From: Adiantum capillus-veneris
Lineage: Eukaryota; Streptophyta; Polypodiopsida; Polypodiales; Pteridaceae
Reading direction: 5' to 3'
Assembly (NCBI GenBank): GCA_014529385.2
Contig: CM043962.1
Span: forward strand, 46,419,098 to 46,483,097
DNA length: 64,000 nucleotides
Below are positions 23,122 to 34,255 of this stretch, piece after piece. Numbering within the stretch: the first letter of the stretch is position 1; each line of letters starts with the position of its first letter. The notes beneath the pieces were generated by a model. The model had not been told where the DNA came from. It ran no database searches and was given only the letters and a program-made list of their open reading frames with translations. The translations under genes and the position numbers were made by a program.

Positions 23122-23787
23122 GCCCTTTACCTTGTTGTCAATTGTCATGAACACACAGGGTATATAAAAAAGAGGTAGTAGCCGCTCAATCTCCACAACC
23201 CTCGCAGGCTCTTTACGAACAGTCCAGGCTCTTCAATTCTCATTCGGCCACAATAACCATTTAAAAGTCAATCAAAGATATATATATATATATATATATC
23301 CCATTCAAATGGAGTCCATTCAACCTCTCATTGCTCAAGCTTCCTCAAGCTACAATATTTTCCATCACCATGAGCCTTGTTACCCAAAATTATTCCACTG
23401 AAGATAATACCAGTTAACATTTGATTGACACAACAAAGGCCGACCCTACAAATCGAATTTTAAGGTGAAGAATAAATTGTTTTGCCAATTGTACTGTCAT
23501 TTTTGTGGGACACAAGAGATCGGACGCTGAAAAATCTAATCAACTTGCATCTAAATTATCAACCGATCACCGCTTCCGATCTTGCCATCGTACTCCACAA
23601 TTTGGACTGGACAACATCATCAAATCTACGAGCTAAGTACCCTTATTCTGCTATTCACTTTAATTTTCTCATCTATTCCACATATCGAGCATACATTTAC
23701 TACTACATAGTCATTTTCTTTTATTTGAATATATATATATACATAAAAAGAGGAAAAAACAAAAATAAAATAAAAAAGAAGAGAAAA

Positions 23788-23873
<86 letters not shown>

Positions 23874-23918
23874 AAGAAAAGCACTCAATCGTGGTACACC
23901 TTCCAAGGACACCCACAG

Positions 23919-23967
<49 letters not shown>

Positions 23968-24020
23968 AAAGAAAAGCACTCAATCGTGGTACACCTTCCA
24001 AGGACACCCACAGTTATCGA
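23122..24020 (+). other. Probable leader/LTR region of element D with (TA)n and a duplicated segment
   Basis: Contains TATATAAAAAAG at about 23160 (possible promoter), (TA)n tracts at 23277-23299, 23794-23868 and 23921-23964, and a segment of about 46 bases present twice (about 23874-23919 and 23968-24013) separated by the last (TA)n. I could not place LTR ends or a primer site. It precedes the gag remnant of D. Confidence 0.45.
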
Positions 24021-25100
24021 GCAGCTTGTCAATCTCCAACAATCTCTCACGTATGAATGCATGCAAAGGTAAGAGATTGAAGATAAATTATCGCAATCTG
24101 CACACATAGAATCTGTACAGGTACCCAAGAAAAACAAAATTAGCAGAAAAGCCTTCACTTTCGAGGATTTTGATGGCACTAAAGATGCTAACATAGTTCT
24201 AGCATGGGTAAGTCAATTAGATGACTATTTTTATGATGAAGACTTTTTCGAACGTGAAATGGTAAAGTGTGCATTAAATCATTTTACCAGTAGTGCTGCA
24301 TTGTGGTGGAACACCACCAAACAACATGGTAAAAGACCACATACCTGGCGTTAATTCAAAAGTTGTTTCTATCTTAATTTTTGTCCACACAGTATAAAGC
24401 TAAAGCATGACACTAGTGGGATTTAATTTGATAGGGTCAAAATGAAGATGTACAGGGCTACACTTATCGTTTTTGGAACTGTTTAATTCAATTGTAAGCT
24501 ATTGAACATGTCACTCGCAAGAAATTAAAGCGTAAGTATATATCTAACTTCGCATTACAAATTGGTGTTGAGATAGATATATTTGCACCAGATACGTTGT
24601 CAAAGGCTATTAATTTGGCCCTTAATGAGGAGAAGAAGAACGGTGGACAACCCTATCACACCGAACAAACTGTCAACACTAACCGTAACAAGAGAGCCTT
24701 TTTTTCTCTTAACTTTCAGAAGAACAAACCTCAAAGCCGTACCTTTTTCAAGAGATGCAGATTTGACAATTTTGCCACAACTTCTCAACCTTATGGCAAC
24801 AACAACAACAACAACACATAGCAACGAGACAACCAAAATTCTTCCACCAATGTCCTACTCAAAACTCCAATGGTAATAAAAAGGTGAAGTGTTTCAAATG
24901 TTTTTAGTATGGTCGCTATGCAGATAAGTGCCCAAAAGGTCCTACTAAGAGCAATGGCCAATCCAATGGAGTCATCCAAAATCCAAATCAACGACTCTTC
25001 AACAACAACCGTCCCCACGGTGCTATAGTTAACCTCATCGAAGATGCTAATCCCAATGGCAGCCAATCAAGAGGTGATTTAGGTAACACAAATAACCCTT
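24021..25100 (+). pseudogene. Element D gag (Ty3/gypsy), decayed
   Basis: The frame includes FTFEDFDGTKDANIVLAW, DDYFYDEDFF and ALWWNTTKQHGKRPHTW, the retrotransposon Gag core. Later come SNFALQIGVEIDIFAPD and a broken zinc knuckle, CFKCF...GRYADKC (about 24896-24935), with a stop and His replaced by Tyr. An Asn-rich run from a CAA repeat is near 24800. Stops and frameshifts throughout mark an old copy. Confidence 0.8.
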
Positions 25101-25209
25101 TTACGTACAGAGAAGGGTTTTGAATCATTAGCAAAATGCAAAGGAGGTGGATTGAACTAGCTACTACCAGACAACCAAAAAATATAAGAATGGAATCTAG
25201 GTTCAAAAT

Positions 25210-25869
25210 TAAATCCTAAGATGGTAAATATCAATAAATATTTGAAATGGAAGATTAAAGAAAAGGTGAAGCAGTTATTTTAGAAGTATCGAGATGTTTT
25301 TTCCTGGGAGAATACGGATTTGAAGGGTGTTGATCTCGAGGTATGCCATCAACAGATATCACTGAAACTAGATGCACGAGTAATACAATTTCATAGGTAA
25401 AGGATAGATCTGAATCATGCAAGAAGGTTAAGAAAGAAATCAACAATCTAATTAAGGCAGCATTCATCACACTAAGGTGGCAAGTAGCAATTGGTTGTGA
25501 TAGTGTAGTTTTAAATTTTTTTGGAAAAGTAAGGGTTTGTGTGGACTATACGAAACTAAATGCTCAGATAATCAAAGATCTATTTTCTTTGCCATTCACA
25601 GATATGATGTTAGATGAGATAGTATGGCATGAAATGTATAGTTTCTTGGATGGGTATAGTGGATACAACTAGCTGAAGATAGCATTAGAAGATCGGGCAA
25701 AAAAATGTTCATCAATGAATGGGGAGCTTTTATGTTTCTAGCAATGGCATTTGGGTTATGTAAAGCTTCAAAAACCTTTCAACAATGTATGATGGATATC
25801 TTCAGTGAGTTTTTGCATAAATTTTTGGAAATATTTGTGGAAAATTTTATGGTGTTCTCATATGAATAA
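25210..25869 (+). pseudogene. Element D reverse transcriptase, first part (decayed)
   Basis: Recognisable pieces are YRDVFSWENTDLKGVDLE before RT, then the counterpart of the SFLDGYSGYN motif (SFLDGYSGYN with a following stop), an MAFGL-like segment and the region before the YxDD box, scattered over three frames. Many stops; the active-site box is not readable. Confidence 0.75.
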
Positions 25870-26369
25870 ATGCATTTGCTATTTCTAGAGATGGTATTTG
25901 AGAGATGCAAAGAGACATGGATATATCTGAATCCTTTGAAATTAGTGTTCATGGATTGGAAGGGAGAGCTATTGTCTCAAGAAATAGTTGAAGACAAGAT
26001 CCGAAGTGTCCAACAAGCTAGAGTACCAAGAAATGTGTCTAAATTAAGTTCATTCTTGGGGTACATTTACTTTTATAGAAGGTTTATTCATATGCTTGTG
26101 ACAAAGGCTATTCCATTGTATGAATTAATCCAAAAGGGAGTTAAATTTGTTTAAACCCCAGAATGTGAAGCCAGTTTCTAGTGTCTCAAAGATGCCATTA
26201 GTGTGAAGCCGATTCTTTGCTAGCTAGAATGGGAGGTTATTTCCATGTTCCTGTAGATGCCTTTGGTATAGTGATGGGAGATACTTTGGCATAACCTGAT
26301 GGGAAAATGGACTGTTGAGTATACTTTGCTAGTCAAAGATTCTGCACAACAGAGCAAGGGTATTCCACA

Positions 26370-26435
<66 letters not shown>

Positions 26436-26640
26436 GTTTTTAGTGCCACAAAATTTAGGCATTATTTTTTGGGAAAATTATGTCATTTTTATGTGGATCA
26501 TTATGCATTACTCTTTTTTATTAATAAAGTGGTTATTCAAAGAAGGTTAATCAAATGGATGATGCTCCAACTAGAATTTGAGTTCAAGATTTTCCATAGA
26601 GCTGGAAAAACTCATTAATGTATATTTTTTAATCCAAAAG
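25870..26640 (+). pseudogene. Element D RT thumb and RNase H, split by a (GA)n tract
   Basis: VFERCKETWIYLNPLKLVF and LSSFLGYIYFYRRFI are the RT thumb/connection. After (GA)n come MVFSATKFRHYF, FYVDHYALLFFI and LEFEFKIFHRAGKTH, the second half of RNase H. The microsatellite lies exactly where relatives encode the TTERE-GLGMI catalytic segment. Confidence 0.82.
26373..26432 (+). repeat. (GA)n microsatellite inside the RNase H motif of element D
   Basis: Thirty GA units following codons for T-I-E-R-E and preceding codons for the M-V-F-S-A-T-K-F continuation of RNase H. Confidence 0.9.
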
Positions 26641-28101
26641 CACGAAAGGTATTTAATCAACATCATTGAGAGATGAACCATTGGATGTGAAACTATTCTA
26701 GAAAATGACAACGAATGGGCAAAAGGGTGGCAGATTCAAGTTAGCACATCTTCGAAAAGTTGGGCGTCCGGTAAATTTTTTACAAATAATATCAAAATTT
26801 GTCGGAGGTTGTACATTTGGATTCCTTGTTTCAAGTGCTTTCTATTGATATATCATATGTCATAGATCTTGGAGATGTAGCTCAAGTTATTGTACTAGTT
26901 AGCATATGTCAAAATTGTGCTAGTTAGCATTGTCCGGGACATGAAAAAGCATGACAAGTTAACATGCTTTCACCCAAAATCTAGAATCGTAGGATGTATA
27001 TGACTTTCTACACTACAGAGGTTTTCTAAAAGATTGATCTTAGTCCAGTAGAAATGCACTTATAATCAGGTCTAAAGTTCACTATTATAGATGGATCTTT
27101 GTACAAACTTGATATTGATGGGCTTTTGAGAAGACGTGTACCCATGCAAGGAAGGATGCAAGAGATCACTGAAGCACACAATGGTAATTTAGGGAGACAC
27201 TTTTCCACTAAAATTACTTATAATAAGACCTTGTAAGCAGGGTTATGGTGGTAGAGTATGATGTTAAATGTCAGATCCTTCTACAAAACATGTGATATTT
27301 TCCAGAGAATGGGTAGACCTATTACAACAAACATGACACCTCTGACCACAATACAACCATTAGAAGTATGGGGTATGAATGTCATGGGACCTCAAAAAGA
27401 TCACTCCCAAATAGAATAAGTATACATTCATGGCTACCTATTATTAGCAAATGGATTGAAGCTAAAGCGTTACCGAAAAACACGACTAAGTCCACATCCT
27501 AGTGTTCTTATATGAACACATTATATTGATATATTTGTTTGATTGAGACAATTCAAATCAGGAGACACATTTTATTAATAAAACTATTTAAATTCTAACT
27601 AAAATCTTCTCAATCAAGCATTAGAAGTCCACACTATACTATCCCAGATGCAATGGACAAGCTTAGAGTAGAAACAAGACTATTATGACTAAGATAGCTT
27701 AGAAGGAACTCCACACGTGGGATAAAAAACTTCACATAGGACTTTGGGTGCACATGATGGCATATAAGGTTACAATTGGAATGACACCATTTAGAATAAT
27801 GTATGGAATTGAAGCAATGGTACCTATGGAATTTGTGGTTTCAATTGTTAGATTGGCTATAGAGCATGACATGTATTACAATTCAACCCTAAAGAAGAGA
27901 TTGGATGAGCTACTCAAGCATGATGAAATCAAGCAAAAAGCAATATTGGAACAAGAAGTGGTGCAACAAAGAAGGAAACACTGGCATGACAGTAAACTCA
28001 AAGTAAGGGAGTTCAAAAAAGGGGGACCTAGTTTTGTTGTACTCGTCGAAGCTAGGCCCAGAAAAAACAAATTTGAAGATATCATGGCCATGACCTTATG
28101 A
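26641..28101 (+). pseudogene. Element D integrase (decayed)
   Basis: The zinc-binding part has EAHNGNLGRHFS, then a GLWW counterpart and a degraded CxxC. The core has PLEVWGMNVMGPQ. The late core and C-terminal region (27748-28101) read GMTPFRIMYGIEAMVPMEF and a basic coiled stretch ending in the GPY/F region (KKGGPSFVV). There is a single zinc module, unlike A and B. Confidence 0.8.
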
Positions 28102-29036
28102 GGTAGACTGTGTTTTCACTAATAGTACAATCAGACTAAAGGATTTTTCTGGACTGATGCTACCTGGGGTCTACAATAGATTGAAGATTAAGTTGCACTA
28201 TTCCAGTCCAACAGAGCCTCTAGCACCATCTCTTGAGGTTTCTCAAACATCTGATTCCCAAAATCCTCCAAGAGAGGTCAAATTTGAAGGGATCACAGTT
28301 AGTAATGAAACTCAACCAGAGAGTGATATGTAGGCTGCCAACATCCAAGCTCAGATACAAGATACTCATAGGAGATCTGAAGTCAATAACAATAAAAATT
28401 GGCAAAGTATCAAAACACATATTGTTTTAAATATCCCATAGGTAATGGTTAAAAGGCAAGGCCAATGCATGAATTCCATGCCAATAATGGTCCTATAGTC
28501 TCGATGTGTGCAAAGAGTGGATCATTCACATCTCGAATTAGAATCACTATGAGGAGAGTGTGCAATCCCACAATCATTCCTTCACCTCTAATGCCTACAA
28601 ATCCCCTTTCTACAGAGCTTCCTAACCCAGCATATTTTCCCCCCAACTGCTGCGTGTGCAAATACCCCTATGTATGCTTGGTTCCCATCACCCACTTTAT
28701 CTACCCCTTTCGTAGAGCTCAAAGATGGGGAAGCATGGTACTATGTCCTCACAGGCCATGCCGGTGGTTCTTGATGAGCAACAACGGGCTATAGTAGAAC
28801 ACAATCATAGATTAATACTAGAAAAAAACTCAATTAATAGTCTCTGACCATTCTATTGGAAAATATTTTTTATAGGACAAAGAAAGAGAGATGTTGCAGA
28901 ACTGGGGAATGCTAGTCATTTTGGAAGCTGCAAAATTATCCATTGATTCAACCATCATTGAACAAGTGGTGGACACTTTTGATGCTGATACAAATACAAT
29001 TATGGTGAATGGACACAGTCTCTAGATGATTGTTGT
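28102..29036 (+). pseudogene. Element D post-integrase region and start of 3' ORF (decayed)
   Basis: Mostly unreadable to 28850. Then an open frame (WGMLVILEAAKLSIDSTIIE, FDADTNTIMVNGHS) runs into the solo LTR. It continues in the same frame after the insert when one copy of the target duplication is removed, showing it was one coding sequence. The pattern of alternating hydrophobics around VNGHS resembles the N-terminal domain of the 3' ORF proteins of A and B; this similarity is weak. Confidence 0.5.
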
Positions 29037-29800
29037 TGCTAGGAAATAAAGCGTAGCTAAATAGATAATTGAGTAGATTAATTAATGGAGAGAGACAGAT
29101 TTACATACACGAGATTATAGAGTAGAGAGAGAGAGAGAGAGAGTACACACGATATACGTGGTTCACCCAATGTGGGCTACGTCCACGGGAAAGCAGCCAC
29201 TCAATGGCTTTAGTACTTCAAAACAAGAAGTAATTTACAAAGGGATTATACCCTTAATGGAGCTCCCGCCTTGCTTCACTCTCACCACCTCACACTCACC
29301 TTGTTACATCAACTTCACACTATGAAATGTGTGTAGAAATGGCCTCCTTTTATAGGCCAAAAGGGCTACCCTCTCTTATGAGAGACAGCCATGTGTAGCC
29401 GCCCTTGTGCGAATAAGTCCAAATCGGACCCTCCAATCCGCCCATGTGTGGCCGCCCTTGAGAAGACAAGTCCGCTTTTGAATTCGGCCACCGGCCATTG
29501 AATTCGGCCACCGGCCACCGGCCATTGACTTCCGACCACCGGCCACCGGCCAACCGACTGGCTGTTTTCCGACCACTTTCCGACCGCCGTCCGGCCATAA
29601 TATTCCGGCGAAAAAAAAGTCTCGGGGGCCTCCGCCCCCGAGGCCTTTAAAGTTGCCCCTGATTCTTGTCCGTGAAAATTTTGGTTTCCAGTGAGTGATT
29701 TTCCTTCACGCACGATGGCTTCTCCTCATAATGGGGGCCTTACAAATGTGCGCTTTTACCACAGAAAATTACAAGGGTAAATCAGGCTCCATACTTAACA
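29037..29800 (-). mobile_element. Copia-like solo LTR (764 bp) with GTTGT duplication
   Basis: Starts TGCTAGG and ends TTAACA on the plus strand, flanked by GTTGT (29032-29036 and 29801-29805). In minus orientation there is a CCTATAAAAGG box (about 29353-29363). Near the end is GTGGACGTAGCCC...GTGAACCACGT, wording typical of plant copia LTR ends. Removing the insert plus one GTTGT restores the D reading frame. Minisatellite-like CGGCCAC repeats lie at about 29480-29560, and a 9-bp-stem hairpin (CTCGGGGGC / GCCCCCGAG) at about 29622-29643. Confidence 0.82.
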
Positions 29801-31138
29801 GTTGTTGCTATCTCCCATATCTTCACGCTTCCCTTTGAACAAAAGGCCCAACCATGTAATGCTGATACCATCAAAAATTTCGTCAATGAAACCCCTAAAT
29901 TCAAAAAGAAAAGAAAATCAGATGGATAGGACATCCCAGTCTTAGCACTAGAACATAGGGCAACATACAGATTCACTGTGGAGGCCATCTGCCTCAAAAA
30001 AAATCCAACATATGTTTTAAAAAAACTTTTCAACATGATTCAAGCAAGAGCCGTAAACAACAAAACAACCATGAATCTCAGTTCTAGTTAACAATGTTGT
30101 GGCCTAGACAGCTAAAGTCAAGACACAAGATCTTTTTAAAGCATGGTATGTGTGGCAGTACGTGTAATGGGCAACCAACATTCATGAACATGTAAATGTT
30201 GAGAATGTCCTACTAAAGTTGAGTGGGGTAGAAGCCCTAAAGGACCAGACTATGAGTGTGGAAGGCCAAACAGAGCAAAAGGCACTATTGACCCAAGGCA
30301 CAAAGCGATATTTGGAGAAAGATGTTGCTGGAACATCAAAGCCAGGTACCAAGAAGTAGAATCTCACTAAAGAATTTTTGGATCAATTGATCACTAGAGC
30401 AAAGAAACCAGCAACCACTATAGTTGAAAGAAGTTAGAACCAGCTACTGTTGAAACAATGGGCACTTTGACTACCACAACCATTGTATTGCCTGGTACGA
30501 CTCTAGAGATCGTTTCAGAGCTTCAAAAGAGCCTAGAGTAAGTTGGCACATTTGAACAAGCTACCACAATCACCTCTACCATACTATAGAGACCAATAGA
30601 TAAGCTACAAGATTTACAATGTAACAGACTAGTGGGGAATCTCTTGATTGACACATCAATGAAGCTGGAAGTTCCACACAGTGTCTTGGTGGTCTGATAT
30701 GAAATTGACAGTAATGATGTTGACATCATCATTGATGGTTTTGTTGCCACCATCTAGACTGATTCGAACACAATCGTCAATGCCTTGGGATAGATGATGG
30801 AATCCTAGAGCTGAATCCACCAAACTGATGTTATAACTCTCTTAGAGCAACACTAGAATAAGAAATTTTCAAAGCAGAAACCTATAGAAAGGAGGTCATT
30901 CAGCTTAAAGAATATTTAATTGAAGAAGAATTTCAAAAGGAGTAGAACATGAAAACCGTCAAAGAGCGCCATCAGCAAATAGAGCAGTTAAAGCTCCAAA
31001 ATTCACCCTGATAGCTAATATGGAGATTGGCTGAGGATATGGCCACACAAAAAGTAGTGTTAGATCATAAAAACGCCACCTCGATTAGTTTAAAAGAAAT
31101 CCACAATGTTTGAAAATAGTCAATACTGGATAAATATA
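29801..31138 (+). pseudogene. Element D 3' ORF, middle part (decayed)
   Basis: In-frame continuation (ISHIFTLPFEQKAQPCNAD, RATYRFTVEAICLKKNPTY) followed by stop-rich sequence and a coiled-coil-like end (KEVIQLKEYLIEEEFQKE near 30900). It is cut at 31138 by element C and resumes at 61588. I infer the same class of 3' ORF as in A and B from its position and pattern. Confidence 0.5.
31134..31138. repeat. Target-site duplication of element C, left
   Basis: ATATA directly before the left LTR; repeated at 61583-61587. Confidence 0.85.
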
Positions 31139-31751
31139 TGTGCACATATGTCGCACGTGTCAATGTAAGGAACTTGCCGATACACCACATGCGAGCCACA
31201 AATGGCTCCAAGCACACAACAAGCCTAAACTAGTAAGCTCAAAGATGGCGTTGGTGTGTCACTCACCGCTCTACGCTTGCTTCATGGAGGATTCCTCGCC
31301 GCGAAGAAGAGGGAGACGCCGCTACGCCACGCTCAACCGCTTCACCGCCGTCGTGCCGTCGCAATGCTCGATCGCACACACACTCTCTCTCTCTCTCTCT
31401 CTCTCTCTGATCTCTCTCACGCATACACACACACAAGGAGATGAAGAAGAAGAAGATGGAGATGGAGCAAGAGCACTCTTCTATTGCACAAATGAGAGAA
31501 TCCGTGAATTTTAGGTTTAGTTGACTTTTATATGAGCTCGCCCCATTTACACTTGGGCGCCCATGCTTAACCAACTAATCCCTTGAATGTTCCAGTTAGA
31601 GTGCGCCTCTCATCGACGCTCACTCTTACCCTTTTCCTATTGGACCGACAAGCCCGGTACCTAACTCTACCAAATAAATAATACAATGTCCGTCGTAGGT
31701 TACAACGTCCGTCGTAGGTGATAGGGTGTCCGTGAGCTGTGAGGGTTAACA
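31139..31751 (-). repeat. 3' LTR of element C (613 bp)
   Basis: TGTGCACATATG...GGTTAACA, matching 60957-61582. (CT)n at 31383-31408 is about half as long as in the other copy. TATAAAAG (minus) at 31525-31532. Confidence 0.95.
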
Positions 31752-31786
31752 TGCCCCCCTTCCTGATGTAGATTCCGTCCTCGGAA
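31752..31786 (-). other. Terminal polypurine tract of element C with adjacent hairpin
   Basis: Minus strand GGAAGGGGGG (31754-31763) two bases from the LTR. Upstream is an inverted repeat, TTCCG (31773-31777) and CGGAA (31782-31786), with a TCCT loop. Confidence 0.82.
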
Positions 31787-32532
31787 GCTATTGAGTTGAA
31801 GCTCATTCATCAAGGTGGAAGAGCATTTGAGATGAATGTCCTTAGCCTTCTTCAGTCACTGCAAAATCAAACAATATTGGCACAGTAATTGCATTCTCAT
31901 AAGCGATTAAAAAGCATATGCAGTTTTAGGCAGACAAATTGATTGGTAAGAATTTTAAACAATTTGTCAGCAATAAACATTAAATTGCAATATAATCAAA
32001 TGCATAAACAGATGTAAAGGTAAAAAATTAAACAAGTCTGGAGTCGCTAATTTAACGGTCGAAAGGCACTAGAGATTGACTATTAATACCATGGGTAAGC
32101 TTCTTAATTTTCTCTGGTCAATTAAGTTGTTTAATCGCGAGAGCCAAGTATTTCATGTTCGAGGGCTGACTAGAGGCTATACCTAGAAGACCTTGTAGTT
32201 AAGCTACGATAAAAGGAATTTCTCATGAAATCATCGCCTGACTGATTACCTTTTCTTTGATCCCCCAAAGTCTTTTCACAGTGATTCAACTTTGAATGGA
32301 CAAGAAACACCTTTTTGTGTCAATGGTCGCGCTTGATTTGAAGTGTGAATGAAAGAAAGATCCCATGAAGATCCAAATCCTAACAACAGCAACACGTTCC
32401 TGTACACACGAAGAAACACAAAGAATACAGTGGGAAAAGGTACCAACACTTATTGAACACAACAAAAGAAACATAAGGAATCCTAACCTAATTATTTGCA
32501 CTCCCCCTAGAGAGTCAAGGGAATAGGATATT
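31787..32532. other. Non-coding stretch of element C between 3' ORF and polypurine tract
   Basis: No supported coding sequence or repeat structure. AT-rich. Confidence 0.6.
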
Positions 32533-32973
32533 TTAGAGATTGGGGGGAAACCCTAAGGCTAAACCCCTATCCTCGTCCTCGAGATAAACAAAGTCATCAT
32601 CCATGAGACCATATGTGCCATCCGTGTAGTCATGTAAACCTTCTTCTTCACCATAGGTACCCATGTTTACTAAGAAGGTCACTAAACGCCTATAGTCATC
32701 TTGGTCAAAAGGATAGGCTTTTGCAATGGGAGAAACGCTCTCTACTAAGTATGGATCAGTCGTGGTCAAGAGACGTATCAGCCACTCTAACTCCTCAAAA
32801 TTCCTCTCACATGCTAGCGTACTTACCAAATCCCATTCACATGCAAGCACCGAAAAGACCATGTGAAACATTTGTGAAAAGTAACGAGGGTACCTCTCAC
32901 CCAAGGCAGGAGTAGATGACTCTAGCGTACTAGTCATATCTCTACACGCAAATAGATAATGGTTAGAGTGCAA
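32533..32973 (-). CDS. Small 3' ORF protein of element C, unknown function (146 aa)
   Basis: An uninterrupted ORF in the position occupied by the long 3' ORFs of A and B, between the internal and terminal polypurine tracts. It is acidic, with a Leu/Trp-rich middle (NFEELEWLIRLL) and a Gly/Asp/Tyr-rich C-terminus (YTDGTYGLMDDDFVYLEDED). I recognise no domain and no clear similarity to the A or B proteins. An intact frame in an element with a broken gag and pol is notable, but 146 codons could survive by chance. The start may be at M-T-S-T a few residues in. Confidence 0.5.
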   Translation of the reverse strand: MHSNHYLFACRDMTSTLESSTPALGERYPRYFSQMFHMVFSVLACEWDLVSTLACERNFEELEWLIRLLTTTDPYLVESVSPIAKAYPFDQDDYRRLVTFLVNMGTYGEEEGLHDYTDGTYGLMDDDFVYLEDEDRGLALGFPPNL

Positions 32974-33161
32974 ATATTACAAGGGTCGTGTTCTTGTGCA
33001 TAATGTGTTTTTATGATTTTGTGTTATGGCTCTTGCTCTTTTACTTTTTTATCTTGTTTTTGTGAGTATAAGGCTTTATATATGCATTTCCTAAGATTGG
33101 AGATTAAGAGGTCAGGGAGAAAGGTTGAGAGGGAAGCAAGTGAATGATGGATGTCAACAAA

Positions 33162-33191
33162 CACTCCCCCCTTCCTTGGGTAGATCATACC
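33162..33191 (-). other. Internal polypurine tract of element C with weak hairpin
   Basis: Minus strand AAGGAAGGGGGGAG (33164-33177) just past the pol stop codon. An inverted repeat, GGTA (33179-33182) and TACC (33188-33191), overlaps the TGA stop at 33185-33187. The tract is followed by TGTTTG, resembling a polypurine/LTR junction. Confidence 0.7.
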
Positions 33192-34255
33192 GTTTGAAAT
33201 GATGTCGTCACCCTTTTAAACCAGTTATTCCAAGTTGTTATAGGTGAAGGCTTTAACCAATAGTTTTCGACCGCTCTATGCGTTTCATCTAGTTGCAAGG
33301 GTGGTAACGTACTCTCCCATGATTTTATTTGCAACATCGTTGCAGGTGGTGATCTTACAACGAGAGGTGTAAACTCTTTCTTGCTTGTATGGATATGTAC
33401 AATGGTAGGTGGAGGTTGTGTCGAAGCTTCTATTTCCGTATAGGAACTACATGAAGAGCAAGAAGCTTCATTTGCTTTCCCTGTTCCTGAGCTAGGTGGA
33501 ACAAATCGTTCTTTCTTTGGTACCCAAACTACCTCTGGAGCGGGTGTGTCGCATTCCGTGATTTTTTCCTTTCCACGATCTTCAATTTGTTTTGGAGCCA
33601 CAGGATTGAGCTCACATGGGCCCGGTGACAAGTAAGAGCACAATTTACATTTTGGCACCCAGATTTGATCATTTCCTTCATAGTAGCCTTGGGCTTCCAA
33701 TAGGTTTTTAGCAATCCAACGCAACATTTCTTTACATTTATTGGGGTGAATGGGACGTCTCTTACCAGGCTCCTGTCTTTTATCATTGGCTATGGTTGCT
33801 AACGAAGCTTTAGGGACCCACTTGTATGTTTTCTTTGTTATATTGGGATGGGTCTTGTGTGTCTCAAGCTTTATTTCAACTACATCAGTTGAAGCTCTAG
33901 AGACTTGGGCTATGGGGACATATGGTTCAACCTCTTGGACATGCAATTTTTTGGGTTTTATTTCCTTAAGAGGCAATATCTCAGGGACTATGGCTTGCGT
34001 GGCAGGGCTAAGAGTTGGTTTCTGTGTTGTGACACCCCCTGTTCCCCAATAAATAGTGCATTTGGTGGCTATCATCCACGTGCGTCCTAGGTTTATATTA
34101 CCCTCTATAGTTCCAACAGGCATGACCAAAAAGTCTTGAGCTACAACCCCATTGTCATAACTGACAGAAGTGTGCCAGATTCCAAAAACTGCAGTTTATT
34201 TCTTGTTGACACCCTTGACTTGGATAATACTCTCAGATAGAGGTGGCTTCCCTAA
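33185..34255 (-). pseudogene. Element C pol C-terminus: second retropepsin-like domain end and W-V-P-K repeats
   Basis: Same frame as the preceding integrase ORF, read through a TAG at 34256 and a TAA at about 34198. The stretch has the second-half retropepsin hallmark INLGRTWMIATKCTIYW, then three Trp-[IV]-Pro-Lys motifs (YKWVPKA, QIWVPKC, VVWVPKK) in a Pro/Lys-rich tail. The first half of the domain with LLDTGAKYNLL is at about 34290-34310. The same arrangement is in A and B. Confidence 0.72.

Noticed and set aside
23482-24072. Long ORFs made of Ile-Tyr repeats
   Set aside because: They are translations of (TA)n microsatellites and have no coding character.
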